64,000 nucleotides of DNA from Thalassobacillus devorans (GTDB lineage: Bacteria > Bacillota > Bacilli > Bacillales > Halobacillaceae). Below, piece after piece: positions 1 through 7,153 of this stretch. Below the pieces are notes generated by a model. It was not told the origin of the DNA. It worked only from the letters and a program-made list of their open reading frames with translations, and ran no database searches. Each line of letters begins with the position of its first letter. The stretch's first letter is position 1. The position numbers and the translations under genes are program-made. Where the stretch lies: assembly GCF_011761345.1 (NCBI RefSeq), contig NZ_JAASRY010000002.1, forward strand, positions 186,001-250,000, given 5' to 3'.

Positions 1-242
1 TCTTCTTTCGTGCTGTCCGTGGCGACTTTGACATAGTTGTGGCCATGTATCATGATCAAGGCCATGGTCCTATCAAAGTGTTGGGTTTAGAATCAGGAGT
101 CAATATAACGGTAGGACTTCCGATTATTCGAACAAGTGTCGATCATGGAACAGCGTTTGATATTGCGGGGACTGGTATAGCAGACGAGAAAAGCCTGCAA
201 GAAGCGTTACGCCAAGCGATTGAACTGGCACCCAATAAATAA
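1..242 (+). CDS. PdxA-family dehydrogenase, C-terminal part (cut by left edge)
   Basis: Only the last 79 or so codons are visible; the reading frame is open to the left edge. The segment carries the PdxA signature ([15 protein letters not shown]), followed by the [17 protein letters not shown] block that binds substrate and metal in 4-hydroxythreonine-4-phosphate dehydrogenases. The family oxidises 4-phosphohydroxy-L-threonine for pyridoxal phosphate synthesis. The paralogous PdxA2 branch acts on D-erythronate or D-threonate 4-phosphate in sugar-acid catabolism. The fragment cannot separate the two branches, and no pdxJ or kinase neighbour is visible. A palindromic repeat begins 18 nt after the stop. 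Confidence 0.85.
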   Translation, partial: FFRAVRGDFDIVVAMYHDQGHGPIKVLGLESGVNITVGLPIIRTSVDHGTAFDIAGTGIADEKSLQEALRQAIELAPNK

Positions 243-260
243 TATGTAAACAGTATATAT

Positions 261-295
261 ACCCCAGGTCCTCCAGAATTTGGAGGACCTGGGGT
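261..295. repeat. Palindromic repeat R1 (REP-like hairpin)
   Basis: A perfect 15-bp inverted repeat (ACCCCAGGTCCTCCA / TGGAGGACCTGGGGT) surrounds a 5-nt loop, GAATT. It lies between the PdxA gene and the RAYT remnant. No run of T follows the right arm, so it is not a classic intrinsic terminator, although it could still stop transcription weakly. The core CTCCA-N5-TGGAG is shared with copies at 1162, 22256, 24008, 24057 and 48923. Confidence 0.85.
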
Positions 296-607
296 ATTGT
301 CGATAAAAAAACAGGTTGAACAAACGTTTGTTTATATGTGGAAAAATCACCTTAATGTATTCAAATTAGTCCATATCAATAACATATCTATTAATATTAT
401 AGCGAATCTTTGCTAATAAGATCGGACTTTTGTCGAACTCCGCTTCATAATTACTGCCCCCATACCTAATAGCCCGCTCTTTTCTTGTCTAGTTTTATCA
501 GGAAAGATGAAAGATCTTAGCCATAACCCTAGGCCAATACCTGGAACCAAGGGATAGAATGCAACCATACAGGGCCCAATAATATACCAGAGATTCGAAA
601 AACCGGA
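296..607. other. Gene-poor AT-rich stretch upstream of the RAYT remnant
   Basis: No convincing coding frame, RNA gene or terminator is visible here. It may contain eroded 5' sequence of the transposase gene. The only distinct structure is the short palindrome at 319-332, listed separately. Confidence 0.5.
319..332. promoter_or_regulatory. Perfect 14-bp palindrome, possible operator
   Basis: AACAAACGTTTGTT is a perfect dyad with no loop, the shape of a TetR-type operator. No regulator gene or clear promoter lies nearby, so the role is a guess and chance cannot be excluded. Confidence 0.2.
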
Positions 608-1131
608 AAAAATATCAGCCCGATCATTGCGAGAGGAAACCGAAAAGCAGACATATTCTTAGAAGATGCTGACCGCTATTATTATTTAGAGTTGTTAAGC
701 AGAAGTCAGCGCAGTTACCCATTTGATCTCCACGCTTATTGCTCATGACCAACCACGTACACCTGCTGGTCGAAACCATAAAGCATCCAACTCACACATT
801 CATTAGACAAGCCCATTCCCATTACGCCATTTATTTCAACAAGAAATACGATTACGTTGGCCATCTCTTCCAGGGCAGGTATAAAGGACAGCCAATACCT
901 GACATCACAGCATTCCTGCAAATCAGCCGTTATATCCACCTAAACCCAGTACGGGCGAACCTCACTGCTACTCCTGATACTTATAAATGGAGCAGCTATC
1001 CTCAATATTTATCGCTTAAACCGTTGAATCCAATCCTCACCGCAACAAAAATCCCAAAGTATTTCAATGGTATCGAAGGATACGACAAGTTTGTCAAAGC
1101 AAAAGAATCAGTTGCCAGTGATCATCCATAA
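608..1131 (+). pseudogene. REP-associated tyrosine transposase (RAYT, Y1/IS200-like), frameshifted remnant
   Basis: RAYTs are single-copy HUH/Y1 transposases linked to REP palindromes. The downstream frame (739-1131) shows the HUH motif in MTNHVHLLVE, the FNKKYDYVGHLFQGRYKG block and YIHLNPVRANL, all diagnostic of the family. The conserved upstream part is in another frame: about 623-742 reads IIARGNRKADIFLEDADRYY and continues to LHAYC. The frames join at position 742-743, where TGCTCATG appears in place of the expected TGCCTCATG, a one-base deletion. The usual N-terminal start (an FPGAxYH-like segment) is not recognisable. The gene therefore looks inactive. Palindromic repeats lie on both sides (261-295 and 1133-1196), as expected for a RAYT with its cognate REPs. 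Confidence 0.8.
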
Positions 1132-1132
1132 T

Positions 1133-1196
1133 TTGGAGGGATCCGGGGTAAAAAAGGAAACACCCCAGGTACTCCAGATATTGGAGGATCTGGGGT
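1133..1196. repeat. Composite palindromic repeat R2: right half-element plus full hairpin
   Basis: A right arm, AATTTGGAGGGATCCGGGGT (about 1133-1151), directly follows the transposase stop codon. Its left partner is degenerate and may overlap the end of the transposase frame. After an A-rich spacer comes a full hairpin: CCCCAGGTACTCCA (1163-1176), loop GATAT, TGGAGGATCTGGGG (1182-1195), with one mismatch and one G-T pair. The order and spacer closely match the double element at 24008-24093. Confidence 0.75.
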
Positions 1197-1317
1197 CGAT
1201 GAAGAACTGTAATAACTTTAGTTTATATGGCAATAGTTGACTATATTCCTAGAATAGATTGAATATTAAATTAATTTTGCTAGATTAAAATCTGTAAACG
1301 TCTGCTAAACGACTTAA

Positions 1318-1333
1318 ATGTAAGCGCTTAAAA
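1318..1333 (+). promoter_or_regulatory. Probable CcpA cre box upstream of the GH85 gene
   Basis: ATGTAAGCGCTTAAAA fits the Bacillus cre consensus WTGNAARCGNWWWCAW except near its 3' end, and contains the palindrome TAAGCGCTTA. It lies about 100 nt before the GH85 start. That position would suit catabolite repression of an N-glycan-degrading enzyme. No convincing promoter hexamers could be fixed around it. Confidence 0.55.
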
Positions 1334-1431
1334 AGGGCTGTTTTGTGCAGACAATCTTTAAATGGAGGTGAGCCAGAGAAGACAACCAAGCAACAAGGAA
1401 CGACTTTAAAATTAAAAGGAAGGTGAATTAT

Positions 1432-4050
1432 TTGAGTAAAAGTAGAAAGTTTACGTTTTGGGGAAGTGTATTTGCTATCATCTTTTGTATGTTTCCTCTT
1501 GTGGGGTTTGCAGAAGCACCAACATCTTCCCACTGGTACCCAAAAGATTTATTAGAATGGTCGCCGGAAAAAGACTCAGATGCGCTGTATAATCGTTCAA
1601 CGGTTCCACTTAATGATAGAGTAGGAGACAAAAATGACGACGAGCCTCGTCTTGTAGCTCTGTCAGCTCTTAACCCTAATACGAGTGGAGTCCCTTCACA
1701 GGGCGGATCGGATTTCTATGCAAACACATTTGGATTCTGGCAATACGTAGATCTAATGGTTTACTGGGCCGGGTCTTCGGGAGAAGGGATCATAGTTCCG
1801 CCAAGTGCTGATGTCATTGATGCTTCCCACCGCAATGGCGTACCTATTCTTGGGAATGTGTTTTTCCCGCCTAAAGTCTATGGTGGAAAAGAGGAATGGG
1901 TAGAACAAATGCTGCAGCAGCGTGTCGATGGATCGTTCCCGGCAGCTGACCAGTTACTCAAGGCTGCAGAGTATTATGGGTTTGATGGCTGGTTCATTAA
2001 TCAGGAAACAGAAGGTGGAGATGAAGAAACTGCAGAAAAAATGCAAGAATTCTTGATTTATCTTCAGGAACAAAAGCCGGAGGATATGGAAATCATGTGG
2101 TATGACTCGATGGTTTCAACGGGGGAGATTGATTGGCAGAATTACTTAACTGATCAAAATAAGTTATTTCTGCAGGACGGAAGTCAGCGGGTTGCTGATA
2201 GTATGTTCTTGAACTTCTGGTGGTGGAATGAGAGCCAGCAGCGTTCCCACGATAAAGCCCTTGAAATTGGGCGTTCATCATATGATTTATACGCCGGGTT
2301 AGATGTAGAAGCGAATGGTACGGCAACAAATGTCAACTGGGAGAACTTGTTTGCTGAAGATGGTTCAGCATGGACTTCCCTTGGAATCTATCGACCGGAC
2401 TGGGCTTTCAAGTCTTCTAAGGAAATGGATCAGTTCTATCAGAAGGAAGAAAAGTTCTGGACAGGCGATGCTGATAATCAGTGGCCTGGCATGTCTACGT
2501 ATTTTTCCGAGCAGACAGTAATTGATGAACTTCCATTTACAACGAATTTTAATACCGGAAGTGGAAAATTTTACTCCATTGATGGAGAAGTGGCTTCTAA
2601 TCAATCATGGAACAATCGCAGTTTGCAGGATCTGCTCCCGACATGGAGATGGAAACTTGATGGAGAAGGTGAGCTGCTGAAACCATCATTTGATTGGAGC
2701 ACGGCTTATTATGGAGGAAGCTCCTTAAAAATAGAAGGGGAACGTTCGTCTCAGAATACGACGAACCTGCAGCTATACAAGACAGACATGGTCATTGAAG
2801 CAGATACGGAACTTTCTATTACGTATAAAACGGATCAAAAACGTCCGGATATGCAAGTAGAAGTAGGTCTTAATCATGACACGACTGCGTATTTTGATGT
2901 AAAAAAGAAGAGTCATGGAGACTGGGTAACCAAAACATTCAAGCTAAAGAAGTATAAGGGAGAGAACTTAACTTCCCTTGGGCTCGGTTTTGATGCAAAC
3001 AAATCGACGGAAGACTACCAAATAAATATTGGTGAGATTAAAGTTTATAACAAAAAAGAAGCGAAACATGCTCCAGAGAAACCGACCAAAATGTTAGTAG
3101 ATCAAACAGAATTTACGGAAGGGCTCTATGCAGATGTCCGTTTATCCTGGGAGGAAGCAGAGGGCGCAAGTTATTATGAAATCTACCGGGAAGATGCGAA
3201 TGGCACACAAACGTTTATTGGAGCTACGCCGAATCATGTGTATGCCATAAACGATATGAGAAGGGATGGCAAAGAGTCAATAAGCAAACTTAACGTCATC
3301 GCGGTTAGTGATGAAAATGTTCGCGGAAAGTCGAGCAGCGTCGAGTTCCAATGGCCGGAATACCCGACTCCTAAGGCCGATTTCCGTGTAGATCATACCG
3401 TGGCTAAACCAGGTGAAGAGATCCAATTCTTCAGTGAATCATCCGAGGTGACAGAAGAATGGGAGTGGCAGTTTGAAGGGGGAGATCCGGAGGTAAGTAC
3501 CGAAGAAAATCCGGTTGTCCGTTATGCAGAAGAAGGAACGTACGCTGTAACGTTAACTGCAAAAAACACCTCAGGGGAAGACACAATAACGAAAGAAGCT
3601 TATATTACAATTACGGATAATGCTGGTTCGATAGAAAATGTTGCTCTAAACAAAAGTGCTGAAGCAAGCTGGGCTTGTGCGGACAGTGAAGGACCGTTGA
3701 ATGCTATTGATGGTGAAGTGGAGAACAATAGCAAATGGTGTGCACTCGGTTCTGATCATTGGCTGATCGTTGATTTGCAGGATACCTATGATTTATCAAA
3801 ATTCGTCCTGAAACATGCAGAAGCAGGAGGAGAATCTCCTGCCTTCAATACTAAGGATTATACGATTGAAACAAGTGTAAACGGGATGGATTGGGATGAA
3901 GTAGTAGTGGTCAAATCCAATCAGGATGCTGTTTCCGAGCATATGATTCCACTGACAGCGGCAAGGTATGTTCGGCTATCTGTGCAGACCCCTACACAGA
4001 CTGGAGATCAGGCTGTAAGGATATATGAATTGGAAGCACATGGTTACTAA
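1432..4050 (+). CDS. Secreted GH85 endo-beta-N-acetylglucosaminidase with PKD and F5/8-type (CBM32) domains
   Basis: GH85 enzymes cut the chitobiose core of N-glycans (GlcNAc-beta-1,4-GlcNAc), releasing the glycan from glycoprotein. An N-terminal signal peptide ends near GFAEA, so the protein is exported. The catalytic region (about residues 30-470) has the family blocks FGFWQYVDLMVYW and GWFINQE. The Asn and Glu of the latter (about N190 and E192) match the paired catalytic residues of the family. A middle beta-sandwich is followed by a PKD domain (about 675-755) and a C-terminal discoidin/CBM32 domain starting at NVALNKSAEASW. No LPXTG or other wall anchor is seen. A TTG start at 1432 is preferred because GGAAGGTG sits 6 nt upstream; a GTG at 1423 lies inside that site. 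A cre box precedes the gene. Its neighbours are mannosidases and an importer, consistent with N-glycan use. Confidence 0.9.
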   Translation: MSKSRKFTFWGSVFAIIFCMFPLVGFAEAPTSSHWYPKDLLEWSPEKDSDALYNRSTVPLNDRVGDKNDDEPRLVALSALNPNTSGVPSQGGSDFYANTFGFWQYVDLMVYWAGSSGEGIIVPPSADVIDASHRNGVPILGNVFFPPKVYGGKEEWVEQMLQQRVDGSFPAADQLLKAAEYYGFDGWFINQETEGGDEETAEKMQEFLIYLQEQKPEDMEIMWYDSMVSTGEIDWQNYLTDQNKLFLQDGSQRVADSMFLNFWWWNESQQRSHDKALEIGRSSYDLYAGLDVEANGTATNVNWENLFAEDGSAWTSLGIYRPDWAFKSSKEMDQFYQKEEKFWTGDADNQWPGMSTYFSEQTVIDELPFTTNFNTGSGKFYSIDGEVASNQSWNNRSLQDLLPTWRWKLDGEGELLKPSFDWSTAYYGGSSLKIEGERSSQNTTNLQLYKTDMVIEADTELSITYKTDQKRPDMQVEVGLNHDTTAYFDVKKKSHGDWVTKTFKLKKYKGENLTSLGLGFDANKSTEDYQINIGEIKVYNKKEAKHAPEKPTKMLVDQTEFTEGLYADVRLSWEEAEGASYYEIYREDANGTQTFIGATPNHVYAINDMRRDGKESISKLNVIAVSDENVRGKSSSVEFQWPEYPTPKADFRVDHTVAKPGEEIQFFSESSEVTEEWEWQFEGGDPEVSTEENPVVRYAEEGTYAVTLTAKNTSGEDTITKEAYITITDNAGSIENVALNKSAEASWACADSEGPLNAIDGEVENNSKWCALGSDHWLIVDLQDTYDLSKFVLKHAEAGGESPAFNTKDYTIETSVNGMDWDEVVVVKSNQDAVSEHMIPLTAARYVRLSVQTPTQTGDQAVRIYELEAHGY

Positions 4051-4062
4051 TATTTAAGAGAT

Positions 4063-4089
4063 GGGAGGGGCGACAAGCCCTTCCTTTTT
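4063..4089 (+). terminator. Intrinsic terminator after the GH85 gene
   Basis: The stem GGAGGGGC / GCCCTTCC (4064-4071 and 4077-4084, one G-T pair) is followed by TTTTTC. It is nested in an outer inverted repeat, AATATTTAAGAG (4049-4060) with CTCTTAAATATT near 4098-4109. Confidence 0.75.
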
Positions 4090-4195
4090 CTTTGTACCTC
4101 TTAAATATTTTAAGTTTTTATGCAATTTTTAAAGGACATGGTGTCAGGGTATTTCATTTCTCCTGAATACAGCTATTATAGGAGGTAATCACACA

Positions 4196-4211
4196 ATGTA
4201 AGCGATTACTA
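4196..4211 (+). promoter_or_regulatory. CcpA cre box upstream of the GH1-mannosidase operon
   Basis: ATGTAAGCGATTACTA matches WTGNAARCGNWWWCAW at 15 of 16 positions. It ends 17 nt before the GH1 start codon, overlapping the likely 5' leader. CcpA binding here would block transcription of the whole glycosidase operon when preferred sugars are present. A LacI-family regulator could use a similar sequence, but none is encoded in the window. Confidence 0.65.
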
Positions 4212-4228
4212 AAAAGGAGGGATTTACA

Positions 4229-5617
4229 ATGGGAATAACATTTCCGGAAGGTTTCCTATGGGGAACCGCCACATCTGCTCCTCAATTTGAAGGTGCTTCC
4301 ACCACAGGAGGCAAAGCAGAGCATGTCTGGGATTATTGGTATAAGAAGACCCCAGAACTTTTTCATAATCAGGTAGGACCAGAGCACACCTCGGATTTTT
4401 ACCATAATGTTGATCGGGATATGGAAGGGATGAAGCAATTGAAATTAAACTCCTTTCGTACATCCATTTCCTGGTCGCGTCTTATGCCGGACGGCTCACA
4501 AGTCAATGAGGAAGCGGTTCGCTTCTATCGTTACCTATTTAAAAGTCTTCATAATAATGGAATTAAACCGATTGTGAATTTGTACCATTTCGATATGCCA
4601 CTTTCTTTTCATAAAAAAGGTGGATGGGAAAGCAGGGAAACCGTCTTCGCCTACAGCCATTATGCGTGCACGGCTTTTAGTTTGTTCGGGGATCTGGTAG
4701 AGGACTGGGTCACTTTCAACGAACCTATTGTTCCTATTGAGATGGGTTACCTGAACGATAAACATCTTCCCGCGATTTATGACATGAAAAAAGCAGTGAA
4801 AGCAGCTTATCATACGATGTTGGCGCATGCCATGGCAGTAAAAGAATTCCGGAGGCAAAGTGGTGTAAAAATTGGAATCATCCTGAACCTGTCCCCTGTC
4901 TATCCGAAAAGTGATAGTTCTGCTGATCGAATGGCAGCTGATTATGCAGATCTGTTTTTTAACCGAAGCTTCCTTGACCCTGCGGTAAAAGGCACCTATC
5001 CGGATGAATTGATCAACTGGACGAAGGAACTGGGCATTGTTCCTCCAGTGGCAAAAGAAGACTTGGCCATTATAAAGGAAAATACCGTAGACTTTCTTGG
5101 AGTGAACTATTATCAGCCAAGACGGGTCCAGCAGCCGGTGAAAAGAGAGAACGGTTTATCTTTGGATGCCTACTACAGCTCCTATGAATGGCCGGAAAGA
5201 AGAATCAATCCCTATCGCGGCTGGGAGATTTATGAAAAAGGTCTCTATGATATTGCCGTAAGAATCAAGGAGGAATATGGGAACCTTCCCTGGTTCGTAG
5301 CGGAAAATGGCATCGGTGTCGAAGGCGAAGAGAGATTCGCCGATCACAATGGGGATATACAGGATGATTATCGAATCGAATTCATATCGGAACATTTAAA
5401 GTGGCTTTATAAAGGAATTACAGAGGGGTCCAATTGCTACGGCTATCACGTCTGGACATTTGTTGATAACTGGTCATGGCTGAATGCATATAAAAATCGA
5501 TATGGGCTATTCCGACTGGATCTAAATACAAAAGAACGGCAGATAAAAAAGAGCGGTAAATGGTTTCGGGTGCTTGCTTCAGAAAATGAACTGCCAGAAA
5601 AGACCAAACTCACATGA
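4229..5617 (+). CDS. GH1 family beta-glycosidase (candidate beta-mannosidase)
   Basis: The protein is a full-length cytoplasmic GH1 (beta/alpha)8-barrel of 462 residues with no signal peptide. The N-terminal FPEGFLWGTATSA signature is present. TFNEP carries the acid/base Glu (E165) and VAENGIG the nucleophile (E359). The C-terminal stretch WLNAYKNRYGLF lacks the usual phosphate-binding pattern of 6-phospho-beta-glycosidases, so an unphosphorylated substrate is more likely. GH1 includes beta-glucosidases, beta-galactosidases and beta-mannosidases. In this operon the expected missing activity is cleavage of Man-beta-1,4-GlcNAc from the N-glycan core, so beta-mannosidase is the leading inference. 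The start has an excellent AAAGGAGGG site. The stop overlaps the next gene (ATGA). Confidence 0.85.
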   Translation: MGITFPEGFLWGTATSAPQFEGASTTGGKAEHVWDYWYKKTPELFHNQVGPEHTSDFYHNVDRDMEGMKQLKLNSFRTSISWSRLMPDGSQVNEEAVRFYRYLFKSLHNNGIKPIVNLYHFDMPLSFHKKGGWESRETVFAYSHYACTAFSLFGDLVEDWVTFNEPIVPIEMGYLNDKHLPAIYDMKKAVKAAYHTMLAHAMAVKEFRRQSGVKIGIILNLSPVYPKSDSSADRMAADYADLFFNRSFLDPAVKGTYPDELINWTKELGIVPPVAKEDLAIIKENTVDFLGVNYYQPRRVQQPVKRENGLSLDAYYSSYEWPERRINPYRGWEIYEKGLYDIAVRIKEEYGNLPWFVAENGIGVEGEERFADHNGDIQDDYRIEFISEHLKWLYKGITEGSNCYGYHVWTFVDNWSWLNAYKNRYGLFRLDLNTKERQIKKSGKWFRVLASENELPEKTKLT

Positions 5618-6519
5618 CATACCTATTGGCAATGGATATCGGTGGTACACGGACGAAGTTCGGTCTTATTTCCAATGACTCAAAACTCAGTACACAGACG
5701 GTAATACAAACACCTGGCTCATTCTTTGAATTATATGCAACTCTGGATGCTTACTTAAAGAAGCAAGATCAAACTATCCACGGAATTGCTGTAAGCAGTC
5801 CCGGCAGTATAACGGATTCCGGTGCCGTACTGGGCTATAGTGCTGTTCCGTTTCTTCATGAGGTCAACCTTCTTGAAAGACTGCATGAGCATTATTGCCT
5901 GCCTGTTTCTGTGGAGAATGATGCGAATTGTGCCGCACTTGCAGAGAAATGGAATGGGGCAGCGACGAATCTTCGCACATACGCCTGTATTGTGTGTGGC
6001 ACTGGGATAGGCGGAGCGATTGTGATGGATGACCATCTTTGGAAAGGTGCCAATCTGCACGGTGGAGAATTTGGATATGCCATTATGGAAAGTGACCGGA
6101 GTACTTCGCGTTTGTCGACATGGAGTGATCTCGGTTCTTCTTCGGCTATTTCCAGAAGGCTGGACGAAGTGTCGCCAGGGAATGAACAGTGGACTGGGGA
6201 GCAGGCGTTTGCTGCTGTCTCTCAAGGACATAAGGAAGCGAAGCGTTCGATTGCAACCTTTTTTCATTACCTTGGTGTTGGTGTATTCAATATTCAATAC
6301 ATAGTAGATCCAGAGAAGATTTTAATCGGAGGCGGTATTACTCGCCAGCCTGATTTTCTTCCTTTATTGGATGAGGCCATCGGTTCTATTCATAGCCGTT
6401 TGCCTTATGCGAAGGTTCGACCTGATATTGGACTATGTCATCACCTGGCTGATGCCCAGCTTATTGGAGCTGCTTATGTTTGGAATAAAAAATACAGGGA
6501 GTGTGATCAACATGTTTGA
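5614..6519 (+). CDS. ROK-family sugar kinase without the zinc motif
   Basis: ROK kinases phosphorylate sugars such as glucose, GlcNAc, ManNAc or mannose with ATP. The N-terminal phosphate-binding motif LAMDIGGTRTKFG, ENDANCAALAE and GTGIGGA are present. The cysteine-rich zinc motif (CxCGxxGCxE) typical of many ROK proteins is missing, as in several ROK kinases acting on beta-glucosides or amino sugars. No N-terminal winged helix occurs, so it is a kinase and not a ROK repressor. It is translationally coupled to the GH1 gene by ATGA overlap. GlcNAc or mannose released from N-glycans is the likely substrate, but the sequence does not decide this. Confidence 0.8.
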   Translation: MTYLLAMDIGGTRTKFGLISNDSKLSTQTVIQTPGSFFELYATLDAYLKKQDQTIHGIAVSSPGSITDSGAVLGYSAVPFLHEVNLLERLHEHYCLPVSVENDANCAALAEKWNGAATNLRTYACIVCGTGIGGAIVMDDHLWKGANLHGGEFGYAIMESDRSTSRLSTWSDLGSSSAISRRLDEVSPGNEQWTGEQAFAAVSQGHKEAKRSIATFFHYLGVGVFNIQYIVDPEKILIGGGITRQPDFLPLLDEAIGSIHSRLPYAKVRPDIGLCHHLADAQLIGAAYVWNKKYRECDQHV

Positions 6520-7153
6520 TCGATTCGGTAGCTTTTTTGTGGAATGCTGCCAGTGGATCTGGAGGATCATGATGCTTAATTGGATCTGGTTTATCCATGT
6601 CCTATTGGGAGGGATAGTGATGGGAATTTTCCCATCGACAATAGCCTTGTTCTCGACGACCAGGCTATGGCTGAAAGGTGATTTGGATCAACCCCTCTGG
6701 CCTCATTTTCATCAGACCTTTAAGCGGGAGTTTATGCGCGTAAATGGACTTGGCTGGATCTATCTGGCGGTCGGATTGTTTATCGCTTTAAACATTTATC
6801 TGGTAAGCCAGCTGCAGGGATTTTTCAGTCTGCTTTGTATGTTTGCGCTGCTATTGAGCCTGGTGATGTACCTGTTCTCCTTTCTTTATTTTTTTTCCTA
6901 TTATGTACATTTCCGTCAATCGTTCCGAGGATATCTGATCCAGCCATTTATCATTATGCTGATCAGTTTTAAACAGAATCTGATGATAGGGATTGGTCTT
7001 TCTATTGTCGGTTATCTGCTATACAACCTGCCAGGATTGATTCCGTTTGCCGTGGGGGTAATGCCTGCTTTTTGGATAATGAAAGTTTCTTTAAACCGCT
7101 TTAAACATTTGTACTGGCACCAGCCTGAAGTTGAAGGAGGCGTTTCAAAATGA
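6512..7153 (+). CDS. YesL-like (DUF624) integral membrane protein
   Basis: This 213-residue protein resembles the YesL/DUF624 family, which commonly accompanies YesM/YesN two-component systems and carbohydrate ABC transporters. Four or five hydrophobic segments are visible (about residues 20-50, 85-110, 112-140, 150-175 and 180-200). The family's molecular role is not established. The start ATG at 6512 is preferred over an upstream in-frame Met because a GGGAGTG site precedes it and it opens with the family-like MFDRFGSFF. It overlaps the ROK gene by 8 nt and the GH38 gene by ATGA, so it is co-transcribed. Confidence 0.75.
   Translation: MFDRFGSFFVECCQWIWRIMMLNWIWFIHVLLGGIVMGIFPSTIALFSTTRLWLKGDLDQPLWPHFHQTFKREFMRVNGLGWIYLAVGLFIALNIYLVSQLQGFFSLLCMFALLLSLVMYLFSFLYFFSYYVHFRQSFRGYLIQPFIIMLISFKQNLMIGIGLSIVGYLLYNLPGLIPFAVGVMPAFWIMKVSLNRFKHLYWHQPEVEGGVSK

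Noticed and set aside
739..1131. The RAYT frame as an intact 130-residue transposase
   Set aside because: The conserved N-terminal third lies in a different frame just upstream, and one base is missing at the join, so the short frame is a fragment.
5614..6519. ROK protein as a transcriptional repressor of the locus
   Set aside because: It lacks the N-terminal winged-helix domain of ROK repressors; the same is true of the protein at 21359-22246.
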